Source: Alkalibacillus filiformis (lineage in GTDB: Bacteria; Bacillota; Bacilli; Bacillales; Alkalibacillaceae). Taken from it: DNA of 64,000 nt. The notes beneath the pieces were generated by a model. It searched no databases. It was not told the origin of the DNA and was given only the letters and a program-made list of their open reading frames with translations. Shown piece by piece: positions 1-8,530 of the stretch. The translations under genes and the position numbers were made by a program. Positions within the stretch are counted from its first letter, which is position 1. Every line of letters begins with the position of its first letter. The DNA lies in assembly GCF_030814115.1 (NCBI RefSeq), contig NZ_JAUSUP010000001.1:744001-808000 (forward strand), written 5' to 3'.

Positions 1-860
1 GTAATAAATTTAATCCGATTGGAAGGTGTGACTACACGCGCAACAACTTGATAAGCTAACAAAGAAGTAGCGGCATAAATGAAGTTATAAATACCAACTG
101 TCATTTCACTTTGTGTTCCCATATAGACTAATAAACCGACTAAAAATAAAAAGACTCCTTCTCTCGTCCCTTGAAAAAAGTGAGCATTTAATAGTCGTTT
201 CCAATTTGCGTTTTCCTGTCTTTCTTTTATTGCCACGCGCAAAGCATAAGTTCCTTCAATCTCTCTTCTTTCAATAAAGAAGCTACAAACGACAGCTAAA
301 ATGAACAAAATAAATGAAATAAAAAAGATGGTTAGATAACCAGTATATCCTGTTAATACAGTAATAATAAAACCTGCTGTTATAGGTCCGACCATTCCAC
401 TAAATGATTGCAACATTCCTAATGTACTGTTAAAGAAGTCGCGTGTGTATGGTTCGGTTACTTCGAAAGTTAATACATTAAAAGCTAACCAAAAAAATCC
501 ATAACCAGCTCCTAACAAACTCCCTAACAGAAGATTATAATGAGCTGCATTTTCTCCAAAAGCTAATACTGATATAAAAAAGATTGAGATTAACGTAATT
601 CCCGCTCTTAATATTAAAATTCGGTCGATCTTTTTCGCCCATTTGCCAAACACAATGTAAATTAACGTTTGGGAGATCGCAATAAATAAATTATAAAAAG
701 CAACTACTTGTATATCTTCAGATTGTTTCCATAAAAAGATATTTACGAAAATGTTCGAAAGGAAAATCCCAAGTGTATATAACAGCCCAATGGCTAGAAG
801 TAAGTATAAGTTTTTACGTTCATGATCACTCACATCATGACTTAAGCGATTTAGCAACAT
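1..860 (-). CDS. MFS transporter, YqgE-like (3' part beyond window)
   Basis: Reading the minus strand from the ATG at 858-860 gives an uninterrupted frame of about 286 residues that runs off the left edge, so the C-terminus is missing. The protein is strongly hydrophobic, with several membrane helices visible from about residue 20 on, a basic loop KWAKKIDR near residue 75 resembling the cytoplasmic loop between helices 2 and 3 of major facilitator transporters, and a Gly/aromatic-rich helix (GAGYGFFWLAF). In B. subtilis the MFS gene yqgE sits beside sodA, as here. Substrate unknown. Family call is fairly sure; the YqgE assignment rests on synteny. Confidence 0.75.
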   Translation of the reverse strand, partial: MLLNRLSHDVSDHERKNLYLLLAIGLLYTLGIFLSNIFVNIFLWKQSEDIQVVAFYNLFIAISQTLIYIVFGKWAKKIDRILILRAGITLISIFFISVLAFGENAAHYNLLLGSLLGAGYGFFWLAFNVLTFEVTEPYTRDFFNSTLGMLQSFSGMVGPITAGFIITVLTGYTGYLTIFFISFILFILAVVCSFFIERREIEGTYALRVAIKERQENANWKRLLNAHFFQGTREGVFLFLVGLLVYMGTQSEMTVGIYNFIYAATSLLAYQVVARVVTPSNRIKFI

Positions 861-920
861 ACAACTCCCTCGTTTCTAACTGTAGTTTTTGCAATAAGAG
901 GTCGCTTATGCAACTAAACC

Positions 921-958
921 AAAAAGAAAAAGCTTGCACCTAAATAGGTACAAGCTTT
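921..958 (-). terminator. Rho-independent terminator of sodA
   Basis: Arms AAAGCTTG(C/T)ACC face each other across a short loop (929-958), with one mismatch. In the minus direction the hairpin is followed by a T-rich run (921-930). It lies just after the sodA stop codon. Confidence 0.75.
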
Positions 959-970
959 ATATTTAATTTA

Positions 971-1582
971 TTATTTAGCTTCTTCGTAACGCTTGCTAAC
1001 TTCATCCCAATTTACAACGTTCCAGAATGCATTAATGTAATCTGGACGACGGTTTTGGTATTTTAAGTAGTAAGCATGCTCCCAAACGTCTAATCCTAAG
1101 ATTGGTGTAACACCTTCCATAACAGGTGTGTCTTGGTTTGGTGTAGATGTAATCTCTAAGTTACCGTTTTTAACTACTAACCAAGCCCAACCTGAACCAA
1201 AACGTCCAGCGCCAGCTGCTGCAAAGTCTTCTTTGAATTGGTCAAAGCTTCCGAAAGCTTCTTTAATCTTCTCTGCTAATTCACCTGTTGGCTCACCGCC
1301 ACCATTTGGTGAAAGAATAGTCCAGAATAATGTATGGTTAGCGTGACCACCGCCGTTGTTACGTACTGCAGTTTGAATGTCACTTGGAAGTGAGTCTAGG
1401 TTTTGAAGTAGTTCTTCTAATGATTTGTCTTGAAGATCTGCATGCCCTTCTAGAGCTGCGTTCAACTTCGTCACATACGTATTATGGTGTTTCGTGTGGT
1501 GAATATTCATTGTTTCTTGGTCGATGTGTGGTTCTAATGCATCATATGCATAAGGTAATTCTGGTAGTTCAAATTTAGCCAT
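971..1582 (-). CDS. sodA: Superoxide dismutase [Mn]
   Basis: Converts superoxide to hydrogen peroxide and oxygen in the cytoplasm. The 203-residue length is typical of bacterial Fe/Mn-SOD. Visible signatures are the N-terminal metal His in NIHHTKHH, the [11 protein letters not shown] block, the NQDTPVMEG segment with the Gln typical of the Mn form, and the [11 protein letters not shown] signature carrying Asp and His ligands. The start is the ATG at 1580-1582, preceded by AAGGAGG; the open frame extends 30 codons further upstream but without SOD-like sequence. Monocistronic, with its own terminator. Confidence 0.96.
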   Translation of the reverse strand: MAKFELPELPYAYDALEPHIDQETMNIHHTKHHNTYVTKLNAALEGHADLQDKSLEELLQNLDSLPSDIQTAVRNNGGGHANHTLFWTILSPNGGGEPTGELAEKIKEAFGSFDQFKEDFAAAGAGRFGSGWAWLVVKNGNLEITSTPNQDTPVMEGVTPILGLDVWEHAYYLKYQNRRPDYINAFWNVVNWDEVSKRYEEAK

Positions 1583-1795
1583 AATTAATTCCTCCTTCAA
1601 CATAATACAGTGGAAAGTATTTTCTGAATTTCCACTCAGTAAAAGGTTATCAACCGAATGGCTGATATGCAAGTTTTTTGCCTTAAAAGTATTTCCGTTA
1701 TTTTATTACCCTTAAACTAATTTAATTAAACATAGTTATTATGAAATTAAATTTTCTGAATTATATGGTAAAATATATTAAATGAGGTGATGTAG

Positions 1796-2887
1796 ATGAG
1801 ATCATATTTATTCACTGGCTTTCCAGGCTTTATATCTGAGAATTTAATTCGTGAAATTATTCGTCAAAAGAAGTTTGAACAGGTTTACTTACTTGTCATA
1901 GAACAATCTATGGACGAAGCTAATAGCTTACTCAACAAGGTTGTAATTGAAGAAAAAATCGCTCAAGATAAATTGACGATCGTTAAAGGGGATATTACTC
2001 AAGAAGGTTTAGGAATTGAACAAAAGATTGCTAACGATATTCAACAGGACGTTACTCATGTTTTTCATTTAGCTGCTTTATATGATTTAGCTGTACCTTT
2101 CGACATTGCTTATAAAGTAAATGTTACTGGCACAAAACATGTCAACGACTTTGTTAGGCATTGTGAAAATTTAGAACGCTTTGTTTACTTCAGCACAGCT
2201 TATGTATCAGGTGATCGAGAAGGGAAAATTTATGAACATGAGTTAGACGAAGGACAATCATTTAAAAATCATTATGAAAAAACTAAATTCAAAGCAGAAA
2301 AAATGACCGAAGCAATTAAAAAGGATGTACCAACGACCATTATTCGTCCAGGGATTGTGATTGGTCATTCTCAAAGTGGATCAACGAGTAAATTCGATGG
2401 GCCGTACTTCATTTTAAACTATTTACAACGTTTAAAGTCACTACCACTAATACCTTACCTTGGAAAAGGGAACGCCTTAGCTAACTTTGTACCAATTGAT
2501 TATATTGTAAAAGGAACTATTCATTTAGCTCACAGTAATACAAGTAATGGTAAAACATTTCACCTAACTGACCCGAATCCATACCATTCTCAAGATGTTT
2601 ATGAAATGTTTACACAAGCATATTTAGGCAAAAATCCGATTGGGAATGTGCCATTAACAGTTGGAAAAGCATTCTTATCCTTCTCCTCCTTCCGTAAGTG
2701 GTTCAGGATTGAGAAAGAGGCATTAGACTATTTTTATTGTGATTCGGATTTTGATTGTACAGAGACGGCCAAAGAGTTACAAAGTGTAGGCATCATTTGT
2801 CCAGACCTAAAAGAGTATTTGCCAGCAATTGTAAGGTATTATAAGAAGTTTGAAGATGATTGGACTAAACATATAGAAATTACTTAA
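1796..2887 (+). CDS. SDR-family NAD(P)-dependent reductase/epimerase (NAD_binding_4-like)
   Basis: A 363-residue extended short-chain dehydrogenase. The N-terminal Rossmann strand is followed by TGFPGFIS, where the third Gly of GxxGxxG is Ser. Further along are the DVTHVFHLAALYDL segment, the FSTAYVSG strand and YEKTK, fitting the YxxxK catalytic pair near residue 160. The RPGIVIGHS block fits the male-sterility/fatty acyl-CoA reductase-like branch (NAD_binding_4). ATG start with GAGGTGAT upstream. It stands alone between sodA and the tRNA operon. Substrate cannot be deduced; aldehyde/acyl reduction or sugar-nucleotide epimerisation are alternatives. Confidence 0.75.
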   Translation: MRSYLFTGFPGFISENLIREIIRQKKFEQVYLLVIEQSMDEANSLLNKVVIEEKIAQDKLTIVKGDITQEGLGIEQKIANDIQQDVTHVFHLAALYDLAVPFDIAYKVNVTGTKHVNDFVRHCENLERFVYFSTAYVSGDREGKIYEHELDEGQSFKNHYEKTKFKAEKMTEAIKKDVPTTIIRPGIVIGHSQSGSTSKFDGPYFILNYLQRLKSLPLIPYLGKGNALANFVPIDYIVKGTIHLAHSNTSNGKTFHLTDPNPYHSQDVYEMFTQAYLGKNPIGNVPLTVGKAFLSFSSFRKWFRIEKEALDYFYCDSDFDCTETAKELQSVGIICPDLKEYLPAIVRYYKKFEDDWTKHIEIT

Positions 2888-2902
2888 TGAATTTTTGAAC
2901 AT

Positions 2903-2930
2903 AAAAAAAATAAGCTATATTATAAGCTTA
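2903..2930 (-). terminator. Terminator of the tRNA operon
   Basis: In the minus direction a short stem (AAGCT/AGCTT) is followed by ATTTTTTTTAT, immediately after tRNA-Ser. The stem is only about 5 bp, so the call leans on the T-run and position. Confidence 0.6.
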
Positions 2931-2937
2931 ATTTGAA

Positions 2938-3030
2938 TGGCGGAGGAGGAGGGATTCGAACCCCCGCGGGCCGTGAAGCCCCTGGCGGTTTTCAAGACCG
3001 CTCCCTTCAGCCAAACTTGGGTACTCCTCC
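2938..3030 (-). tRNA. tRNA-Ser(TGA)
   Basis: The minus-strand product folds with acceptor GGAGGAG/CTCCTCC, anticodon loop CTTGAAA (anticodon TGA), a long variable arm as expected for class II tRNA-Ser, a GTTCGAATC T-loop, discriminator G and an encoded CCA. Last gene of a five-tRNA operon. Confidence 0.95.
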
Positions 3031-3046
3031 GGATATAAAATTGTAA

Positions 3047-3123
3047 TGGTGGACCCTGCAGGACTCGAACCTGCGACCGATCGGTTATGAGCCGATAGCT
3101 CTAACCAGCTGAGCTAAGGGTCC
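3047..3123 (-). tRNA. tRNA with CAT anticodon, probably tRNA-Ile2 (lysidine-modified)
   Basis: Anticodon loop CTCATAA gives CAT. Acceptor GGACCCT/AGGGTCC, discriminator A and encoded CCA match what I know of Bacillus tRNA-Ile2, whose C34 is changed to lysidine by TilS to read AUA, rather than elongator tRNA-Met. A separate elongator-Met-type CAT tRNA lies two genes upstream, which supports the split. Confidence 0.85.
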
Positions 3124-3133
3124 ACTTAAGTAA

Positions 3134-3210
3134 TGGGGCGATCGGTGGGAATCGAACCCACGAGTGCCGGAGCCACAATCCGGTGCGTTAACCCCTTCGC
3201 CACGACCGCC
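3134..3210 (-). tRNA. tRNA-His(GTG)
   Basis: Anticodon loop ATTGTGG gives GTG. An eight-base acceptor stem (GGCGGTCG with CGATCGCC) shows the extra G-1:C73 pair that is diagnostic of tRNA-His. CCA is encoded. Confidence 0.95.
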
Positions 3211-3241
3211 ATATTTAAGTATATAAGTTTTAATTATGTAA

Positions 3242-3315
3242 TAGCGGCGGAGGGGATCGAACCCCCGACCTCACGGGTATGAACCGTACGCTCTCGCCAG
3301 CTGAGCTACACCGCC
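3242..3315 (-). tRNA. tRNA-Met(CAT), elongator
   Basis: Anticodon loop TTCATAC gives CAT; acceptor GGCGGTG pairs with CGCCGCT including a G1-U72 wobble, as in Bacillus elongator tRNA-Met. The discriminator A is followed by TTA, so CCA is not encoded and must be added by the CCA-adding enzyme. Confidence 0.92.
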
Positions 3316-3316
3316 A

Positions 3317-3391
3317 TGGCTCCAGCGGCAGGATTCGAACCTGCGACCAATTGGTTAACAGCCAACTGCTCTACCTCTGAGCTACGCTGGA
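3317..3391 (-). tRNA. tRNA-Asn(GTT)
   Basis: First tRNA of the operon. Anticodon loop CTGTTAA gives GTT; acceptor TCCAGCG/CGCTGGA, discriminator G and encoded CCA. Only two bases separate it from tRNA-Met. Confidence 0.95.
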
Positions 3392-3458
3392 AAATAAAAA
3401 AGGTATGCTTTCATTAATGTGCTGTTTAAGCTAAAAGCTATCAACAGCGACGAGATAT

Positions 3459-3487
3459 AATTTACCATGATACTGTAGGGTTGTCAA
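3459..3487 (-). promoter_or_regulatory. Sigma-A promoter of the tRNA operon
   Basis: On the minus strand TTGACA (3482-3487) is followed after 17 bases by TAAATT (3459-3464), about 70 bases before tRNA-Asn. The -35 is consensus; the -10 is weaker. Confidence 0.6.
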
Positions 3488-3532
3488 CAGAGTTGATTGC
3501 TTTCTTAGAAAAGAATATATAATTTATTAATC

Positions 3533-3560
3533 AAGACAGGCTAAGTGCTTAGCCTGTCTT
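3533..3560. terminator. Perfect 12-bp hairpin, terminator-like
   Basis: AAGACAGGCTAA and TTAGCCTGTCTT flank a GTGC loop, ten bases after the stop of the Na/Pi transporter gene. No strong T-run follows on either strand, so it may end transcription weakly or protect the mRNA 3' end. Confidence 0.5.
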
Positions 3561-3570
3561 AATCTATCAT

Positions 3571-5211
3571 TTATTCTTCATGATTCACTTCTTGAGCAAT
3601 ATTTAATGCATGATCGCCAACTCGTTCTAGGTTACTAATAATGTCAACAAAGATAATTCCAGCTGTGCCAGAACATTTACCTTCATTCAAACGTTGGATA
3701 TGCTTCTTACGATAAACTCTTTCCATCTCATCAATTTTATTTTCTTTTTCCATTGCTTTTTTCGCTAACTCAACATCGCCATCTTCAAACGCTTTAATAG
3801 CTTGCGTTACCGTTTCAACTGTTAAATCAAACATTTCGTTTAAATCTTCCATTGCTTGATCAGTTAAATGCACTTTGTTAGCAATTTTATATTCGTTCAG
3901 TTCAACGATATTTTCAAAGTGGTCACCAATCCGCTCCATATCACGAACTACATCAACTACCGTCGAATGGACATTACTATCTGCTTGTGTAATATCTTGG
4001 CTAGATACTTGCACTAAGTAGTTCGTAATTTTCTTATCCAAGTTATTAATAGCATCTTCTAATGATAACGCAATCTCTGCATTCTTAGGTTGATTTGAGT
4101 TTAAATACTCTCGTGTTTGTTCAAGACCTTTAATTGCAACTTCACCCATTCTGAGTGTCTCAGCTTTGGCTTGAGAAATCGCCATTGAAGGTGATTGCTC
4201 TAAGAAAATTGGGTCTAAATGTTTAGGCTTCGAATCCACGACGGAATCATCACCAGGTACAAGCTTCGTTACAATTAATGCTAATAAGGCTATAAATGGA
4301 AATTGGATCACCGTATTAGAAACATTAAAGATCCCGTGCGCAAATGCAATAGTCATTCTAGGTTCTAATACTAATACATCTCTAAACCATTCTACAGCCA
4401 TGGTAAACGGTATTAATAATATTAAGAAGACTGTAGTACCTAATAAATTAAATATAACGTGTGATGCCGCTGCACGCTTAGCTGCAACACTTGCTCCCAT
4501 CGCTGCTAATACAGCAGTAATTGTTGTACCAATATTATCACCGAATAATACAGGTAAAGCTGCTTGAAGTTCAATTGCGCCTTCAGCATGTAATGACTGT
4601 AATACACCAATTGCTGCGGTAGAGCTTTGAACACTCACTGTGAAAATGGTACCAATAGCTACACCTAATAAAGGTATATCACTCATCGTAACTGTTAAAT
4701 CTTGGAAAGCCTGCATACCTCTTAAAGGTCTTAGACCATCACTCATTAACTCCAATCCATAGAAAATAGCCCCGAAACCAAACACTGTCTGTCCAAAATA
4801 AACAACTTTTTTATTTTTGAAGAAAAACAGTAAAAATGTACCAACCGCTAGTATTGGCAGTGCATACGCAGATATATCAATACCAATGATAAATGCAGTA
4901 ACTGTAGTACCTATGTTAGCACCCATAATAACGCCAATGGCTTGTCTTAATGTCATAAAGCCTGCGTTAACTAAACCAATAGTTAGCACGGTTGTACCTG
5001 TACTTGTTTGTAAAAGAACAGTTACTACAATACCAGCAAGTACTCCCATAAAAGGGTTTGTAGTAAAACGATCTAATATATCTCTCAGTTTATCTCCAGC
5101 AGATCGTTGTAATCCATCCCCCATGTACTTAATACCAAATAAGAAAAGACCTAGTCCACCAACAAACAGGAATATCATTTGTTGAACTGAAACTTCTTCC
5201 ACATTCCTCAC
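3571..5211 (-). CDS. Na+/phosphate cotransporter family protein with C-terminal PhoU domain
   Basis: A 546-residue membrane protein. The N-terminal half carries two inverted Na/Pi-symporter repeats, each with a QS(S/T) motif: LLQTSTGTTVL near residue 67 and VSVQSSTAAIG near 195, each followed by a GANIGTT or GDNIGTT motif. The C-terminal 200 residues are charged helices with two PhoU-type signatures (RDMERIGDHFENI, SNLERVGDHALNI). The family moves phosphate or, in some members, serves regulation; direction here is inferred. The open frame begins with GTG at 5209-5211; a second GTG at 5200-5202 lies after AGGTGAGG and may be the true start. Confidence 0.88.
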   Translation of the reverse strand: MRNVEEVSVQQMIFLFVGGLGLFLFGIKYMGDGLQRSAGDKLRDILDRFTTNPFMGVLAGIVVTVLLQTSTGTTVLTIGLVNAGFMTLRQAIGVIMGANIGTTVTAFIIGIDISAYALPILAVGTFLLFFFKNKKVVYFGQTVFGFGAIFYGLELMSDGLRPLRGMQAFQDLTVTMSDIPLLGVAIGTIFTVSVQSSTAAIGVLQSLHAEGAIELQAALPVLFGDNIGTTITAVLAAMGASVAAKRAAASHVIFNLLGTTVFLILLIPFTMAVEWFRDVLVLEPRMTIAFAHGIFNVSNTVIQFPFIALLALIVTKLVPGDDSVVDSKPKHLDPIFLEQSPSMAISQAKAETLRMGEVAIKGLEQTREYLNSNQPKNAEIALSLEDAINNLDKKITNYLVQVSSQDITQADSNVHSTVVDVVRDMERIGDHFENIVELNEYKIANKVHLTDQAMEDLNEMFDLTVETVTQAIKAFEDGDVELAKKAMEKENKIDEMERVYRKKHIQRLNEGKCSGTAGIIFVDIISNLERVGDHALNIAQEVNHEE

Positions 5212-5407
5212 CTCAGATCAATATGTTTATCTATTGTTGCTTTCAACAAGTATATTATGCTCCGATACACTCAACAAAGTAAACCTATTCTCGACATTCT
5301 TTACAAAAACTTAACAATGGCTAATTATTTATAAAAATTGATATAAATTTATTGTTTGCTAGATGGTTGTCAGATATTATAGTAAAGAGCTATATGGGAG
5401 GAATTGC

Positions 5408-6163
5408 ATGAAGGTCAATATTATAAAACGTTTTATTTGGAGCTTGTCCAATTTTAAAAATGTTGCCAAGTTAAGATCAGAAAAAATAAGCAAACCAATT
5501 GTTTTTTTAATAACTCTGATGTTTTTATTAGCTATACCGTATGCTGCTATTATGGCATTCGATTCACAACGAGCGGTTAACCAAATAAGTGACTCTACAA
5601 TATCTGAGGAATTAACTGGACATTATGACGGGGATACTGTCAACCTTGACGAAGACCGCTCTCTAGTTGAAGAAGGCAATACCTCTATTGCTTTTACAGA
5701 AGAGGGCTTTGAACAGGCAGAAGGTAATGTCGTTCTATATTTCCAATCAGATCAAGCAACACTCGTCACTGATCGGAATCATTACTCTTTCTTATATGAC
5801 GATGTGATTTCGAGTGGAGACTTTACGTTACAACAAATAGTTGATGGGTTAGATCAATTTATTTTAACTTTAATTATCGTATCAACTATTATTTACTTCT
5901 TTATTTCCTTTGTCATTAAATTAGCAGAGGTTACGCTGTTAGGCTTTGCTGGTTTCATTGGAAATAAATCTTTAAATCGTGAGGCACGCTTTAGTGAGAT
6001 TTGGAAATTAGCAGTATATGTTGCCACCTTACCTACGATTGTCGTAAGTGTTATTCAATGGACAGGCATTCAACAAAATATTTCCGGGATTATATTTTGG
6101 TTGGGTAGTTTCATCATCATGTACTTTGTCTTAAAACATATCCCTAAACAAACAGAGCAGTGA
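5408..6163 (+). CDS. DUF1189 family membrane protein
   Basis: About 251 residues from the ATG at 5408, which has GGGAGG six bases upstream; an open frame extends to 5363 without a good ribosome site. One membrane helix lies near residues 30-50, then an extracellular acidic domain of about 90 residues, then three or four helices (about 150-250). This topology and the N-terminal IIKRFIWSL segment suggest DUF1189. Function unknown. Its stop codon lies inside a terminator hairpin shared with the convergent gene. Confidence 0.7.
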   Translation: MKVNIIKRFIWSLSNFKNVAKLRSEKISKPIVFLITLMFLLAIPYAAIMAFDSQRAVNQISDSTISEELTGHYDGDTVNLDEDRSLVEEGNTSIAFTEEGFEQAEGNVVLYFQSDQATLVTDRNHYSFLYDDVISSGDFTLQQIVDGLDQFILTLIIVSTIIYFFISFVIKLAEVTLLGFAGFIGNKSLNREARFSEIWKLAVYVATLPTIVVSVIQWTGIQQNISGIIFWLGSFIIMYFVLKHIPKQTEQ

Positions 6164-6182
6164 GGGTTAAACCTCACTGCTC
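6155..6182 (+). terminator. Terminator overlapping two convergent stop codons
   Basis: GAGCAGTGAGG and CCTCACTGCTC form an 11-bp stem around GTTAAA, followed on the plus strand by CCTTCTTTTT. The stop of the DUF1189 gene (6161-6163) sits in the left arm. The convergent nfeD-like gene starts its stop at 6167 in the loop. Confidence 0.8.
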
Positions 6183-6808
6183 CCTTCTTTTTCGACTAAT
6201 ATTTTCGTACCATCTACTGCTACCACTTTTACATGTTGACCAGGTTCTATATATTGACCATTTGATACAGCACTATATCTTTGTTCATCAATTTTAACAG
6301 TACCTGTTGGTCTTAATATTGATTCTGTTACTCCTGTTTTTCCTACTAACTCTTTGTAGGATTCATTTAAAGAGTTGTACCCTTTTTCACTTGTTAACTG
6401 CTCTTTTAAAGCTAATTTTCCCCACATAGCGCGTTTCGGTAAGGCATCAATTCTAATTAAGATTAAACTACTTAAAGCGCCTAATATAACACCAGCAATA
6501 CTATAAGTAGCATATATACCGTCAGGAGCAGCGAAAGCTACTGAAAATAACACGACTAAGAAACCAATGACTCCTAATATACCATCATTAACGAACTTCC
6601 CATCAGCTATAATTAATGCAAGACCTAAAGCAAAGCCTAAACCGACTAATATTAAATCCGCAGTTGATAAAAATGACGAAAAGTATAAACCGATCGTGAT
6701 TACACCAATTAAGGCACCTAATCCTCTCAATCGGATTAAAATCTCTGCAAAGAAAAAGAACATAGCAACCCCAGTAATTACAAATACTCCTAATACACTT
6801 TCAATCAT
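6167..6808 (-). CDS. NfeD-like membrane protein (short form)
   Basis: A 213-residue protein with five or six hydrophobic helices in residues 1-125, followed by a soluble domain (about 145-213) containing GKTGVTESILRPTGTVKI and a final HVKVVAVDGTKILVEK strand, the pattern of the NfeD OB-fold. It lacks the ClpP-like protease domain of the long form at 33181-34515. Short NfeD proteins usually pair with flotillin/stomatin-type proteins; none lies next to it here. ATG start with GGGGGAGG upstream. Confidence 0.8.
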   Translation of the reverse strand: MIESVLGVFVITGVAMFFFFAEILIRLRGLGALIGVITIGLYFSSFLSTADLILVGLGFALGLALIIADGKFVNDGILGVIGFLVVLFSVAFAAPDGIYATYSIAGVILGALSSLILIRIDALPKRAMWGKLALKEQLTSEKGYNSLNESYKELVGKTGVTESILRPTGTVKIDEQRYSAVSNGQYIEPGQHVKVVAVDGTKILVEKEGSSEV

Positions 6809-6975
6809 GATATTCCCTCCCCCTTTTTATATTTTAATGCATTTTTCTGACATATCAAATACTATATATTTATTATAGCAGTTATCTAAGTTAGCATGTT
6901 AAACTAAACTTATGTTATGATTTTTTATGGAGAGAATAAAATTTTCCATTGTATATATAAAAGGAGAGTTGAAAG

Positions 6976-8079
6976 ATGTCTACGATCACACATCGTAAAG
7001 ATACAAGACCTGTCCGTGTCGGAAATGTCATGATTGGCGGGAAAGATGAAGTAATTATTCAATCTATGACGACTACAAAAACACATGATGTAGAAGCAAC
7101 AGTTAATGAAATACACCGTTTAGAAGAAGCTGGTTGTCAAGTTGTACGTGTAGCGTGTCCAGATGAACGTGCAGCGGATGCCATTCCAGAAATTAAAAAA
7201 CAAATTAATATTCCACTTGTTGTAGATATTCACTTTGACTATCGTTTAGCTTTAAAAGCGATCGAAGGTGGAGCAGATAAAATCCGTATTAACCCTGGTA
7301 ATATTGGTAAGCGTGAACGTATTGAAGCAGTTGTTAATGCAGCAAAAGAAAAAGGTATACCTATTCGTATTGGTGTTAATGCTGGTTCACTTGAACGCCA
7401 TTTATTAGAAAAGTACGGTTACCCAACAGCTGATGCTATGGTAGAAAGTGCTTTACACCATATTAAAATTTTAGAGGATTTAGACTTTCACAATATAGTG
7501 GTATCCTTAAAGGCTTCTGATGTTCATTTAGCAGTTGAAGCTTACGAGAAGGCAGCTGAACACATATCTTATCCAATTCACTTAGGTATTACTGAGTCGG
7601 GTACTTTATTTGCTGGAACAGTAAAAAGTGCTGCAGGTTTAGGAGCTATATTAAGTAAAGGAATTGGAAGCACTGTCCGTATTTCATTAAGTGCAGACCC
7701 AGTTGAGGAAGTTAAAGTCGCTAAAGAGTTACTAAAATCATTTGGGCTTGCTGCCAATGCAGCTACTTTAATTTCATGCCCAACATGTGGCCGGATTGAA
7801 ATTGATTTAATTTCGATTGCAAATGAAGTTGAAGAATATATTCAAAACATTAAAGCGCCAATTAAAGTAGCAGTTTTAGGGTGCGCAGTAAACGGCCCTG
7901 GTGAAGCTCGCGAAGCTGACATTGGTATTGCTGGTGCTCGCGGCGAAGGCTTACTATTTAGACACGGGGAAATTATCCGAAAAGTTCCGGAAGAAATAAT
8001 GGTTGATGAGCTTAAGAAAGAAGTCGATAAATTAGCTGAAGAGCATTACCAAAAACAAAAAGAAGAACAAGAAGCATAA
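6976..8079 (+). CDS. ispG: 4-hydroxy-3-methylbut-2-en-1-yl diphosphate synthase (flavodoxin)
   Basis: IspG/GcpE of the non-mevalonate isoprenoid pathway, which reductively opens methylerythritol cyclodiphosphate to HMBPP. 367 residues, with an N-terminal TIM-barrel ([21 protein letters not shown]) and a C-terminal iron-sulfur domain with Cys near 268 and 271 (CPTCGR) and 303 ([10 protein letters not shown]), expected 4Fe-4S ligands. ATG with AAGGAGAG upstream. It works one step before IspH, also encoded in this window. Monocistronic with its own terminator. Confidence 0.97.
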   Translation: MSTITHRKDTRPVRVGNVMIGGKDEVIIQSMTTTKTHDVEATVNEIHRLEEAGCQVVRVACPDERAADAIPEIKKQINIPLVVDIHFDYRLALKAIEGGADKIRINPGNIGKRERIEAVVNAAKEKGIPIRIGVNAGSLERHLLEKYGYPTADAMVESALHHIKILEDLDFHNIVVSLKASDVHLAVEAYEKAAEHISYPIHLGITESGTLFAGTVKSAAGLGAILSKGIGSTVRISLSADPVEEVKVAKELLKSFGLAANAATLISCPTCGRIEIDLISIANEVEEYIQNIKAPIKVAVLGCAVNGPGEAREADIGIAGARGEGLLFRHGEIIRKVPEEIMVDELKKEVDKLAEEHYQKQKEEQEA

Positions 8080-8083
8080 ATGC

Positions 8084-8118
8084 AAAGATCCAAATGGCTA
8101 ATCATTTGGATCTTTTTT
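8084..8118 (+). terminator. Rho-independent terminator of ispG
   Basis: AAAGATCCAAATG and CATTTGGATCTTT flank GCTAAT and are followed by a run of T, starting five bases after the ispG stop. Confidence 0.9.
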
Positions 8119-8319
8119 TATAAAAAAGGCTCTAAAATATTTGTTGGGGTAGCTGTACAATTTCTTACAAAGAAGGTTGGGTGTCTTTTACTTGAACCGT
8201 TGGTATCAATGTCTCAGTCATATTGCCGGAAGCGTTTTGATGAACCGATGTCCGTGCGGAACGCTACAAAAACAATCACAAGAATTTAATATAGTTTTCA
8301 GGGATAATAAAATGGTCCA
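8119..8319. other. Non-coding stretch between ispG terminator and intergenic repeat
   Basis: Short open frames cross this stretch on both strands, but none has a ribosome site joined to a plausible protein. I see no tRNA or riboswitch fold. It may be the decayed flank of the neighbouring repeat. Confidence 0.4.
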
Positions 8320-8443
8320 GCAGTGGAAATACACGAAGACTCCAATGGGAACAGCGCGAGCCGAAAATCACCCAAAACGACACGGCAGTGAGTTTTGGGA
8401 AGTTGAGGCCGTGCCGATGGAAAGCGAAGTGTATTTTCACTGC
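8320..8443. repeat. Intergenic dispersed-repeat-like element with inverted ends
   Basis: The 124-bp unit begins GCAGTGGAAATACAC and ends GTGTATTTTCACTGC, which are reverse complements with one mismatch, so a transcript folds end to end. Inner segments (ACACGAAGACTCCA, GCGCGAGCCGAAAATC, GGAAAGCGAAG) resemble a dispersed GC-richer intergenic repeat I know from Oceanobacillus/Geobacillus-type genomes. It is visibly more GC-rich than its surroundings. It has no transposase; a single copy is in this window. An open frame through it reads as low-plausibility protein. Confidence 0.65.
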
Positions 8444-8496
8444 GTTATAATTGAGCCACACTTTGATCAATTTGTTCATTTGACTTAGAACCACGT

Positions 8497-8523
8497 AAAA
8501 AAAGGCCTGCCTTAAAGGCAGAC
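8497..8523 (-). terminator. Terminator of the YqfX-like gene
   Basis: On the minus strand GTCTGCC/GGCAGGC closes a TTTAA loop followed by CTTTTTTT, eight bases after the stop codon of the gene at 8531. Confidence 0.85.
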
Positions 8524-8530
8524 CGTACAT

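Noticed and set aside
971-1672. Longer superoxide dismutase start at 1672
   Set aside because: The extra 30 residues are not SOD-like and a strong ribosome site precedes the ATG at 1582.
8320-8443. Insertion sequence
   Set aside because: 124 bases with no transposase and no clear target duplication.
8177-8488. 103-residue plus-strand frame after ispG
   Set aside because: Runs through the intergenic repeat, lacks a ribosome site, and has no protein-like features; both strands are open there by composition.
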